This document shows positions 19,154-29,995 of a stretch of 64,000 nt of DNA, in pieces. Source of the stretch: Galdieria yellowstonensis (lineage: Eukaryota > Rhodophyta > Bangiophyceae > Galdieriales > Galdieriaceae); the NCBI GenBank assembly GCA_026122205.1, contig JANCYU010000022.1:124001-188000 (forward strand), written 5' to 3'. A program made the position numbers and the translations under genes. The stretch's first letter is position 1. The number at the start of each line of letters is the position of its first letter. The notes under the pieces are model-generated. The model had not been told where the DNA came from and ran no database searches. It saw only the letters and a list, made by a program, of their open reading frames with translations.

Positions 19154-21128
19154 ATGCAAGCAGAAATGAGATATCCAAAGCAGTTGTGGCCTTTATGGGT
19201 TCTTTCGTCGTGTTGTTCCCTGTCACGAAGAGACTTGATATGTCATAGAGATCATTATTTGAAGAGACTTTCCGTAATTAGAAGAAACTACATTTTAGCG
19301 CCCTGGAAAAGGAAACGTCGACTTTTATCTAGGGATCTACTTCCGACTTGTCACCTAAACACCGGCAGAAAGGAATCCGTTCAAGTTTGTAACGAAAAGT
19401 CCAACGCAGATATACCAGAAACGATTTTTGCTTTATCAACGCCGCCAGGTAGAGCTGCATTGGCAGTTATACGTGTCAGTGGTACACAGTCTTTGCCGTT
19501 ACTGAGACGACTATCCAAATCCAACGAAACCATCGACTTTTCTCCTCGAAAGCTGATAAGAAGGAGAATTGTGGATCCTTGTACAGTAAGTTTCTTCTTT
19601 TTCGGGCAATCAGTCGTGACTTTTCAAAGGGCGCTCATCTTGACGATGCAATGGTTACCTATTTCCGTTCTCCGAAGAGTTATACTGGTGAAGATATGCT
19701 CGAATTATATTTGCACGGAAGTCCCGCAGTTGTTTCTTCTGTCTTTAAAGCTTTGGAAGATTCCAAATTGGCTCGATTGGCACAACCTGGCGAGTTCACA
19801 AGACGTGCTTTTGAAAATGGAAAGATGGTACGTTTGTGTGATTACTTGATTTTCGATTCTCTTATCCATCATTTGTATTGACAGGATCTCGTTAAAGTCG
19901 AAGCGTTGGCAGATCTTATCCATTCTGAGACTCCTTTGCAAGTTCAACAGGCCCTCAAGAATTTGGATGGAGCATTGTCGAAAAGACTGTACGCCTGGAG
20001 AGAAAAACTTATGACCGCATTAGCACACTTGGAAGCTCTTTTGGATTACGGTGAAGAAGCAGAGATCCCGGACAACATATTTGAACGTGCATTTTCTTCC
20101 TGTGAACAAATGAAAGCAGAAATCCGCCAAGTAGTTGAAGGAAAGAGTATAGGTATGCTCATTGTCGATAGTGAAAATCATTCGATACAAGTTGGCAATC
20201 TCTTTTCTAGGAGAAATGGTTCGTGATGGCATACAAGTAGCCATTATAGGCTCTCCAAATGCGGGTAAGAGCAGTCTTCTAAATACGTTAGCTGGCAGAG
20301 ACGTTGCTATTGTAACCAGTATTCCTGGAACGACCAGGGATATTGTGCAGGTTCCGTTGCAGCTGAATGGCGTCAAAGTATGTAAGAACAGGTTATTAGT
20401 GGTGTTTCTAAGACAAGATGAATATTTCAGGTGATTTGTAGCGACACGGCTGGAATTCGTGAGAATGAAGATGTGGATATTGTTGAACAGGAAGGAATTC
20501 GAAGAGCACTAGAGAAAGCATCAGATGCCAATATAAAAATTATTGTACAGGACGCTTATAACGACCACAGTGGAGACAAGATTTTGGAAAAGTTTCCTAG
20601 TTTATTGGACCAAAATGTTATTTTCGTATTGAACAAATGGGATCTTATTGAAAGTGATCCTGCGGAGTCTCAACGAATGGAACAGTTATTTCACGACCGC
20701 AACTCGTGGTTCAACACGTTAGTGAAAAGAAACATTCCAGTTGTAAAGATTTCTTGCAAAACAGGCGATGGAATTCCTCAACTTGTGGAGACGCTCCATT
20801 CTTTCATAAGTAAGTGGTTGGAGAGAGTCCAGTTTCAAGATGAAAGGGAAGAGACAGCTATCGAGATGCTAATTTCTAGAGAGCGACATCGAAACTGTCT
20901 CAAGGAAACACTCGCAGCGCTTGAGCGATTTGGTAAATATTTATAAAGCCTTTTCAAATACTTTCTGATTGACGTTTGCTAGGAGAATTTCCAAAAAGTC
21001 CTGACAGCATCGTTTTAGCGACGGAAGAACTTCGACAAGCACTGAACGAATTAGGGAAAATGACGGGTCACGTAGAAACAGAACAACTTTTAGATGTCAT
21101 CTTTAGAGACTTTTGTGTAGGAAAGTAA
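19154..21128 (+). CDS. MSS1: tRNA modification GTPase MnmE/TrmE, organellar
   Basis: Six exons: 19154-19585, 19630-19827, 19885-20152, 20211-20377, 20431-20932 and 20983-21128, about 570 residues. With MnmG it installs the 5-carboxymethylaminomethyl group on U34 of organelle tRNAs. Motifs are IFALSTPPGRAALAVIRVSG, SYTGEDMLELYLHG, the G-domain P-loop GSPNAGKSSLLN, switch II DTAG, NKWD and the C-terminal FCVGK with the catalytic-site cysteine. The first ~95 residues are basic and form a transit peptide; mitochondrion or plastid cannot be separated. ATG 19166 is an alternative start. Confidence 0.95.
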
Positions 21129-21249
21129 ACGAATTTTAGACCTCTTCTCGTTTCATTTTGCGAAACTCCCAAGGCCACTGAAACTGACTACTCCATATTC
21201 TATACGCCAATCTAGGTTAGTTCATTTTCTTTCATTTTTAAACAATTGC

Positions 21250-21882
21250 CTACCCTTTCTTGGAAAATTTTGCAGCTTGTTCTTCCAATCGATACATCAT
21301 AGTGCCTTTGTAGCTAACTGCTTCACCAAGTTGAATCATTTTTTGGTTAATATTGACACGCTTTTGTCCTTGTTCCAAGGTCCAACAGGTGCCTAACCAA
21401 CGTCCATATATGTCGAGTCGATCGGACTCACAATAAACCTTGTGGTTCCTTACGATGTTTTCTAAGGTTTCTTTACTCTCTTTTCCACACGGATATGTTC
21501 TACCGTCTTTTTGATAGAGGCAAGTTTGCTTCAACTCTGGTGCGTCAATATCACTCAACCTGACTCTTGGTCCATGCAAGAACCGAATGGTATCTCCATC
21601 TACAACTTTTACGTGGCCTTCTATCACTTTTCTTTCTACACTAGCATCCACTGGCATAAAGCTTCTTGATAAGAGTAGACTCAGAACAAAGGTATGCGTT
21701 GCTATCACAGCTGTTCTTGGGTCATATTTGAACATGGAAGCCATCCAATTACTAGACTTGTTTATTTTAGGTACGTGTGTTGTCTTCAAAAACTTCACAA
21801 AAAGTGACCTTCTTCTCAAAGTGATATGTACCTTTGACAGCAAAAGTGGCGGAACAAAGCCGAACGACACAACAAGACACAT
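21250..21882 (-). CDS. Staphylococcal-nuclease-fold (thermonuclease-like) protein, membrane-linked
   Basis: Single exon, about 210 residues from ATG 21882; Met at 21744 is a shorter start. The SNase domain at residues ~88-205 keeps the active-site pattern: VVDGDTIRF with the metal Asp, RVRLSDIDAPE with Arg and Glu, and YGRWLG with the second Arg. It should cut nucleic acid with calcium. A hydrophobic stretch just before the domain (VIATHTFVLSLLLSRSF) suggests secretion or a membrane anchor, as in plant calcium-dependent nucleases. The 21882 start lies only 21 bp after the MGDG synthase stop on the same strand. Confidence 0.85.
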   Translation of the reverse strand: MCLVVSFGFVPPLLLSKVHITLRRRSLFVKFLKTTHVPKINKSSNWMASMFKYDPRTAVIATHTFVLSLLLSRSFMPVDASVERKVIEGHVKVVDGDTIRFLHGPRVRLSDIDAPELKQTCLYQKDGRTYPCGKESKETLENIVRNHKVYCESDRLDIYGRWLGTCWTLEQGQKRVNINQKMIQLGEAVSYKGTMMYRLEEQAAKFSKKG

Positions 21883-21903
21883 ATCCAATTCCACAAATTT
21901 GTT

Positions 21904-23446
21904 TCAAGTGGCATCGCGTGAAATCTTTTCGAGTTCTTCTACAACTTCAAAAATTGCCCGATTTTCTGGAAGACGTTCCACATTCTCTTTCAAGTGCAGT
22001 ATTTCTTCATAAGATATAGTCGCTGCAGACTCCAAGTTATTCACTACTTTACCGACGCCATGGCGACGAACCCATGCTGCCACAGCGCGTTCTTGTTCCA
22101 TAAGATTTTTCTCTTCAGCGACCAGTAAAAGAGGCTTCTTGGATACTAATGCTTCTGCAACAACTCCAGGACCTGGTTTACTTATGACCAATTCGGACAT
22201 TCGCATGAATAGCGGTATCTGATCCGTAAAACCGATTGCATGAACAAGAAATCCTTCTTCCTTTGGAAATACTTTTTGTATTGAATTCAATAAACGCTTG
22301 TTCTTGCCACAAACACAGAGAATGTTGACTCTTTCCATCGTTTTCAACATAGTTTCTAAAAAATTCTGACTCATTCCAGTTTTATCCAACGAAGCAACTT
22401 TCTTTTGAATGTTCTTTTCGGAAGTTCCTCGAAGTGCTAGCAACGAAATGAGACGCAAAGTAGAATCATGAGGAGGAAAGGCTCCAAAAATAATCAAAAA
22501 TGTAGGAAAACACATATCAAAGCCAAAGAAACTCAAATAGTCCAGCAAAGACAGCTGGTCATTAGGTATAAACTCAGAATAGAAACGAGGGTGTACTACC
22601 ATACCCGACAGCAACTTTAGTTTAGACTTTAAAAAACCCATTTTTCTGGCTTGTTCATATGCTTCACTTGTGCCACAAAAGACCGTTTGCCTCTTATCTT
22701 GTAACCAAGGATGCGCTTCCGTATGAGTGAAATCTGTCATAACAGTAATATGCTTTGCATAAGGAGCACTTTCTATAATAGAAGTGTTCAGAAATGGAAC
22801 AAAGGAAACAATCACGTCCGGTTTAGGATAGTTCTTCCATTCGCGCTTTAAACGACTTGTGAACTTGTCAGAAAGTAGAGGTCCAAAGGTCTGCGCAACA
22901 CTATATAACACACCGACTACTCCAGCCAAGTCTTGTTGGAGAATAAAATTATAAACACGGTCACCAAACTCGCAGCCTGCAAGTTCGGAGACATTGAGAG
23001 AGAGTACCTTCCAGTGAGGGAACTTCACCTGAACAATCGAAGTAAACTCACGCACAAAGTTGGTAGGCTTCCAATACCTTGCAAAGATAACTAACTGCGT
23101 CTACACTTGCCTTGTGTCCACCGCCTCCTGAACCATACAAAAGGAACACACAAAAAGGTGACAACGAGAACCGTTTCTCCAAACTCGTACGAATAGACTC
23201 TGAAACTTCATCTGGAAGATTAATGGAGCATCTTCTAGTGTTTCGTTCCGAACTTATTTCATGCTTTCGTAAGGCTGTTGTCATAAAAAGGATGCCAGCT
23301 GTCTCCGAAAGTTCATCACTCGACATTCCTTGACATTTATCCAACAGTTTGTCGCTGTTGAATGTGAGAAATTGAGAATTTCCTAAAAAATGGCGCCAAG
23401 GCTGGACAAAGCGACTAGTGAAAAACCAACAACGCACAAGAAACAT
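21904..23446 (-). CDS. MGD1: Monogalactosyldiacylglycerol synthase
   Basis: Exons 23446-23078 and 23028-21904 (intron 49 bp), about 497 residues. It moves galactose from UDP-galactose to diacylglycerol to make the main plastid membrane lipid. The N-domain glycine loop LLYGSGGGGHKASVDAV, the ITVMTDFTHTEAHPWL stretch and the GT28-type donor site VISKPGPGVVAEALVSKKP are clear. The first 40 residues (MFLVRCWFFTSRFVQPWRHF) look like a transit peptide but overlap the divergent bromodomain gene by 57 bp; ATG 23326 would avoid the overlap but leave an acidic N-terminus. Confidence 0.93.
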
Positions 23447-25123
23447 TCTTCCTTAAGAGACAAGCCACTCAAAGAAACTGTTAAGAACAAGGGACTTGAA
23501 ATTGTGAAGAGGATACAGAAGAAGGATAGTCTTCACTTCTTTGCCCAGCCAGTTGACACCACGATTGTCACCGACTATTTGGAAGTGATAAAGCACCCTA
23601 TGGACCTTGGTACTGTACAGGCAAACCTTGAAGCATATTGCTATGCCACTTTTGAAGAGTTGTGGCAAGATATAGACTTAATTTGGAAAAATTGCTTTAC
23701 ATACAACGGTCCCCATACTCAGGTTCATCAATGCGCTTTGAGACTGCGCAAGTTTTCCAAACGTGTGTTCGCAGATCTTTGCATATTTTTGCGTAAAAAC
23801 GGTCTTGAAGCTGAAGCCAGAGCTCTTCATGCGGCTATAAGACGTTCTTATCGTTCTTCGGCCAGCAAGCGAGTCGACAATACTGGAGCTCTCAACTGTC
23901 ATTTCGTCAGCCAACCGCAAATAGATACTGTACAAGTAAGTTGCACAAGGTCTTTCAACCAGTTGCCTATTAATTCGGAGCTGTAGGGCCATAGTGTGAA
24001 CGAAAGTACTCAACCAGAAAAGGATTTCTATACACGACTTGAAAAACTGGCCAATTCATATTTATGCGGATCAGAGGAAGCTCCTTCAAGTGTTTCTGAC
24101 GTCGAAAGGAAAGCAAGTCAAAAGTTGTTGAAGAAGGAATGTATATACATCTTACCTGAACCTGACTGTATCCACCAACTTCCTGCTCCTTCGACCAGTA
24201 CTTTTGAAACATTTGCAGGCAAATCTTCTATCGGGGTTTGTTATTCCAAACTTTTTGTTTGTAACTCGAACTAAGACTTTTGCTAGTTACGTAATTATAA
24301 GGAGTCGTTGGAGAAATTTACGAGTTCCTCGGGTTCTGCTTTGAATAACTTTGTCTCGGAGTTGCTGGCATCGCCAAGTGAAGGCGACTCGAAGGATCAT
24401 GCAGCAACGATATCCTGCTCGAGAGCGGACATGGAAGGTGCCAGTTTTACTTTGGACAAGAACAACTATTCATCTCTAGATATTATCGGTGACCGAATGG
24501 AAACTTTGGTTCCTTATTTGACGGACGAAAAGTTATTACAAGACTTTATACATTTTGATGTATCCAACATCGATTTTAGTATGCCTTACGGCGTCACCTT
24601 GAGTGAGTTGCAACAATTGTTTTCTCTTCATGCGGAGTTTGGGTAAGTTTTCGACCCCCTTTTCATATCGCTTATTCATGGTGTTGCAAGTGTTCCATTG
24701 AACTTTTTGTCCGAACTGATTATCGGGACAAAATATTTTGCCGAAAGATATTTGTCACCAAAGGAACCACAAACGGAAAGTTGGACTGGTGTAAATAGGC
24801 AAGTTAGTAGTTCTTCTAGAGCGGAATCAAGCCATTTGTGTGGAAACACGCCATCTCAACTTTCTTCGTACCCGGAACCTTTGAGAGTGGAGGAACGTTG
24901 CTCAAGCGATAGTCCAACGGTGAAAGCAGGCCGCGAGGTACAAGCCCGAGCACAGAAACTGGAAAGCGTTAGTGGAAGTGACGCCTATTGTATGAATTGC
25001 GGAACTGTCAAGTCGCCTGGTTGGCGTGCTGGACCTTCTCATGCCCGAAGACTCTGCAACGCGTGCGGTTTGTTCTGGGCAAAGCACAAACAACTTCGTC
25101 CAAAAGAAAAGTGGTTTAGGTGA
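23390..25123 (+). CDS. Bromodomain plus GATA zinc-finger protein
   Basis: Exons 23390-23935, 23987-24235, 24302-24642 and 24691-25123, about 522 residues. A bromodomain covers residues ~30-135 with the family signature DYLEVIKHPMDLGTVQANL and the acetyl-lysine Asn in NCFTYNGP. A GATA finger near residue ~475-505 reads CMNCGTVKSPGWRAGP, then ARRLCNACGLFWAKH. The linker is Ser/acid-rich. The design implies a chromatin reader that also binds GATA-type DNA sites in the nucleus. A splice at the terminal AG/GTGAGT (25121) to a downstream exon is possible but would run into the BolA gene. Confidence 0.88.
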
Positions 25124-25219
25124 GTTCTCAAGCGAAAGATACACTTTTTATTTTGTTTCTGCGTTGGCCACCTCGCTGGGAGTTTTTGCTTCGATACTAT
25201 CAACCGCGTGAACAGGGCC

Positions 25220-25825
25220 CTAGAAGCAACAAAGAGAGTCGCTTGGTTCCAAAAGAAAAAAAGACGGGAGTCTACTACCAACCTGCAGCTCTTCCCATAT
25301 AGCTTTGTATACCAACTGATGACGCTTCAGTGACGATAGGTTTTCAAACTTATCAGAGACCACTCGGATACTTTCGACTTGAGTTTTGGGAAACAACGAA
25401 TACATGTTTTCAGCTTACCTGACATGACTGCCATTGGGGTCGTCGAACGCTGGAATTACTTGAAGAAACTTGGGATGGAGTGCCTATATCTGAGTTTGCT
25501 TCTATGAGGGTGTTGATAGGTGCTCGACACTAACCTCTTGAAGTTTTTGTTCCACTCGCTGTACAACAGTGCTGCCGCTACCGTAGGTGTTACTATCAAG
25601 TAAATAAGGAATCGAGACGTAGTGGTGGTGCGGTTCTCACCTCGACGACATGAAAGTTATCCAAGTCTTTTTGTTCCAACAAGGACTTGTTTTCAAATGA
25701 AAAGGATGTACTTGTAAATTACGATTGTTACCAATACTTTTAATAAATGAACTAGATATTTTTCGTTCAAGGGTTGACCCAAGCCACAAAAAACCAAACC
25801 TCCTCCACATGGAACAATTCGCCAT
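25220..25825 (-). CDS. BolA-family protein, probably mitochondrial
   Basis: Exons 25825-25641, 25592-25535, 25483-25419 and 25370-25220 (introns 48, 51, 48 bp), about 152 residues. BolA proteins pair with monothiol glutaredoxins in iron-sulphur cluster transfer. The core reads VVQRVEQKLQEALHPKFLQV, then NGSHVSIRVVSDKFENLS, then LKRHQLVYKAIWEEL, a full BolA pattern with the SH and KRH positions. The first ~60 residues are rich in Arg/Lys/Ser and aromatic residues, with only one acidic residue, like a mitochondrial presequence. Its ATG directly follows the GFAT stop codon. A shorter start at ATG 25651 is possible. Confidence 0.88.
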
Positions 25826-28649
25826 TTATTCGACGGTAACCGATTTGGCTAAATTTCGAGGTTGGTCCACATTGTGACCTCTTCGCACTGCCAAGTGATA
25901 ACTTAAAAGCTTCAACCTCGGGTTTAGCAGACGTTCACTCTTCTTTCTATTCTCAACTTACTTGGAATGGAATAATATTGAGTAAATTTTGAAGACAATC
26001 CACTGTTTCAGGAACTTGAATCAGTTCCACCTTGTCCTTGAGCACTTTGGTTTCTTCGTCTTCTTCGGTGCATACAACGATCATGCTTCGAAAACCACCT
26101 CTTGCAACGACCTACGAGCAAATCAACTCCAAGTCAATAGTTGAAAGTATAAAATACCTGTTGAAGAGCGTTTTGCACCTTTGGTGCGGTAGAATCTCTA
26201 GTTACGAATAATATGACCGGCATATCCTGATCGACAAGTGCTAAAGGTCCGTGCTTCAGTTCACCTACCATGAAAAAAAAACATAAGCATATTCGAACGG
26301 AGAAAACTTCCATACTAAATTCACTTACCAGCATGAATGCCTTCCGTATGCATGTAAGTTACTTCCTTGATTTTGAGGGCAGCTTCTAGACAAGTAGCAT
26401 ACTGATATCTGAATATCAACATAAGAAACAGTCACCAAGCCACCAACAAAAACAACAAACGCACCCTCTACCAAACAATAAAATGGACGAACGAGACTCC
26501 AAACACTGCGCAATCTTCTTCATTTGCGAATCCAACGCAAGAGTTTTCTCTATTTTACCAGGCAATGAAATGAGCGCTTGAAATATTTCCTCCCTTCTCT
26601 GCAACTACAAGGCAAAAGATATCAACCAAAACAATTTGATTACGAACAATTACTTACTTTGGAGCGAGAATCCGAAGATAGTTGCAATGCAATCATAACC
26701 AAGACCACTATTTGACTCGTATATACTTTGGTGCTAGCTACTCCAATCTCACAACCTGCGTTGATATGAACACCACAGTCCGTCATTCGAGCAATGGAAC
26801 TTCCGACAACATTCACTACTCCAACGGTCAACGCATTGTGACTCTTGGCATAGCGCAGTGCTTCCAGTGTTTCTGCTGTTTCTCCACTTTGACTCACGAA
26901 GATGCAAACATCACTTCTAAATATCGGACAACGCCTATCAAGAAAGTCACTAGCAAGCTCTACAGATACCGGCAACTCTGTCAACTCTTCCACAATCTAA
27001 ACGAGCCACTCACTATTTGCATAAAACGAACTAGAACAGAATCACTCACTTGTCTACAAGCCAAACAAGCATGATAGGATGTGCCGCAAGCAACAAATAT
27101 CATACGGTTGCTTCTCAAGATATCATAAAAACGATCACGAATACCTCCCAATTGTACTTCATATTGTCCATTGCTTAGTTTATGAATACGACCGCGCATA
27201 GTCTGTTGGACACTTTCGGGCTAATACAAACTAAGCCACACATTATTATTCCTATTTCTCAAGCTTTCGATTACCTGTTCGTAAATTTCTTTGAGCATAA
27301 AATGTTCAAATCTTCCCTTCATGATTTGTTCCAGTTCCAAGTCGATAGTGGATAAAAGTCGGTTTCGAGCAATCGAAGGGTCTTCATTCGAATAACAAAA
27401 CACTTCCATATTTCCATCTTTGACGTGGACCACATCATTATCTTCAGGATAAAAAACTTTGTTCGTATGTTCGACTATAGCACTCGGATCCGAAGAAAAG
27501 AAAAATTCTGTCTTTTGAGCTTCATCCTTGCGCAATACAAAGCGAAGTCCATTCGAAGGTCTTGAAAATGAAGAGAAGAAAGCAGCAGCAGATGAGTAGC
27601 TCTCGTTTATCGGAGAACGATAGTCCAGACTCGTCGTATCATTTGTCACTTTACCGTTTCCAAAAAAGTCCTATCCAAAATATAAGCCAAGTATTATCGT
27701 GGTTCTTTGCATACGTACTGGAGAGTCCGAGTCGGGAAGAAGAGGTGCCGATGTCTCCACTTCAAAAGTTTCCTTATCCAACGTCGTTTCACTTTTTATT
27801 CCAATCACCAGTGGAGAACCACGTTTGGAAGCAACTAGTTCGTTTGGATAGTGTCTCGACTTGACGAGTAGCGCAAATGCTCCTTCAATGGCATGGACGA
27901 CGTACATCATAAGTCTAGCAAATGTAGGAGGTTCTCCATCTTCACGAATGGTATCGTGAAGATACTTGAGCAATTTTGCAACAACTTCTGTGTCTGTTTC
28001 TGTCTCAAACACGTAACCCTAATACAAACACACACACAGAGTTGTCAGAAGAAATATAAATAGCGCAAATCCATTACCTTTGATAAGAGCATGGATTTCA
28101 GTGGCTTATAATTCGTTATTATGCCATTATGTACTACAAGAAACTCGTGTGTCGGATCTGAAGAGTGTGGATGGCTATTTCTTATACTAGGTGCACCGTG
28201 AGTTGCCCAACGCGTGTGTGCAATCCCAACATGACTGTGAAATACCCGTTCTCGAACACTACAAGTTGCTGTTCTTAGAAACCGCCATACCTGTACACAG
28301 ATATGGACAACGTTTCCACTCACCTCGGAGGCTTGTTTTCCAACTCCCCGTTCACCGCTTTTTCTAAACAAGCAACAGTTCCTACTTCTCGAACAACCAC
28401 AGGGCCATCTTCCGCCTAGAACAAAACTAAGACCAAAGCAACTCTCCAGTCGTCAACTACATACTTCACCGTCATATGCCAAACCCGCGCTATCGTATCC
28501 TCGGTATTCTAACCTTTTCAAACCTTTTTTCCTAACGTTTGTATCTTTTATCTACATATCTTTCCACATTTACCATTTAATAATATTTCAATAATATCGC
28601 TTCTTTTCTTAGGAGTTTTGTAGTTGACGTAAGCAAAAATGCCGCACAT
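25826..28649 (-). CDS. GFA1: Glutamine-fructose-6-phosphate aminotransferase
   Basis: Thirteen exons: 28649-28574, 28523-28465, 28415-28324, 28273-28078, 28018-27719, 27670-27275, 27220-27050, 26996-26658, 26604-26465, 26408-26329, 26264-26158, 26111-25962 and 25909-25826; about 729 residues. It makes glucosamine-6-phosphate for UDP-GlcNAc. The N-terminal Cys nucleophile is in MCGIFAYVNY, the glutaminase loop in HVGIAHTRWATHG, the first SIS domain in VACGTSYHACL and VSQSGETAET, and the end is VDQPRNLAKSVTVE. A Ser-rich insertion of ~60 residues lies between the glutaminase and isomerase domains. Intron 3 has a second possible acceptor 14 bp further on. Confidence 0.95.
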
Positions 28650-28785
28650 GTCACCACAAACAAACAACCAACACCACAAGGAAATTTAAATTTCACAGCG
28701 CACACAACTTTTTATGGAAAAGACAACACATTTCATCTCTTTCACAAAACAAACAATACACGAAAAAACAACAAGAAAAGCAGAG

Positions 28786-29855
28786 TTAAGCTACACCATC
28801 AACTTTCGCCATATGGTGCACCAAATCTACAACACGATTGGAGTAGCCCCACTCATTATCATACCAAGCAATCAGCTTCACAAAAGTTTCCGACAACATA
28901 ATTCCAGCATTCGCATCAAATATCGAAGAATGACTATTGTGAACAAAGTCAGTAGAAACTACCATATCTTCGGTATATGCCAATATTCCCTATCACAATC
29001 AAGTCTTTCAATGCACTCAGCCAACATAAAATAGGACTTTACCTTTAAAGCTTTGCTTTCTGACGCAGCTTTCATCGTTGCCTTGATATCGTCATAAGTG
29101 GTTGGTGTCTTTAAACGAAAAGTGACATCGACGACAGAAACATCCGGACAAGGAACACGGAAAGCCATACCCGTCAACTTGCCATTCAGTTCAGGAATAA
29201 CTTTACCAACAGCCTTGGCTGCTCCAGTAGAAGATGGAATAATGTTATTCAAAATTCCTCTTCCTCCTCTCCAATCCTTGTGAGAAGGTCCATCTACTGT
29301 CTTTTGGGTGGCAGTAGTTGCATGAACGGTCGTCATCAAACCTTCCAGGATTCCATATTTATCATTGATAACTTTAGTCAAAGGAGCTAGACAGTTGGTA
29401 GTACAGGATGCATTGGATACAATAGTATTCTCCGGTGTATATTTGTCTTCATTGACGCCCATCACAAACATGGGAGCGTCGTTGGACGGAGCAGAAATGA
29501 TTACTTTCTTAGCACCTCCCTTCATATGTGCTCGAGCTTTATCTGCAGCAGTAAATACTCCTGTTGATTCCACAATATATTCTGCTCCAGTAGAGGACCA
29601 AGGGATCTCACTAGGGTCACGGAAGGCAAACACTGCCATTTCGTGTCCATCCACGACAAGTTTTCCATTCTTTGCTACCACTGTACCTGGATAAGCGCCG
29701 TGCACAGAGTCATATTTGAACATGTAGACCATATAGTCCAAATCAATAAAGGGATCGTTGATAGCTACCACATCTACAGACTGTTTCTCCAAAGCAGCTC
29801 TAAGAACTAGCCTTCCAATTCTCCCAAACCCATTAATACCAACTTTGACTCCCAT
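28786..29855 (-). CDS. GAPC: Glyceraldehyde-3-phosphate dehydrogenase, cytosolic type
   Basis: Exons 29855-29043 and 28989-28786 (intron 53 bp), 338 residues. It is the glycolytic NAD enzyme that makes 1,3-bisphosphoglycerate. The N-terminal KVGINGFGRIGRLVLRAAL, the NAD-selective Asp in VVAINDPFIDLDYM, the catalytic Cys in SNASCTTNCLAPL and NEWGYSNRVVDLV are all standard. There is no transit peptide, so it is cytosolic. The stop at 28786 lies 136 bp before the GFAT start on the same strand. Confidence 0.97.
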
Positions 29856-29995
29856 CTTTCACAATATCTACCAACAGTCACACCAACAAGAGAACAGAGA
29901 TGCCTTAAAGTCCAGAAACCAACCAACTTGCAACAAATCCGCACACGAGGGAAATTGAGCTACGCCGAAGGGATGCGATCGCTTCCAGAAGCATC

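Noticed and set aside
25121..25340. Extra terminal exon for the bromodomain-GATA gene
   Set aside because: AG/GTGAGT at 25121 could splice to an exon at about 25216, but the intron would be near twice the usual length and the exon would cover the BolA coding end; the in-frame stop at 25121-25123 is simpler.
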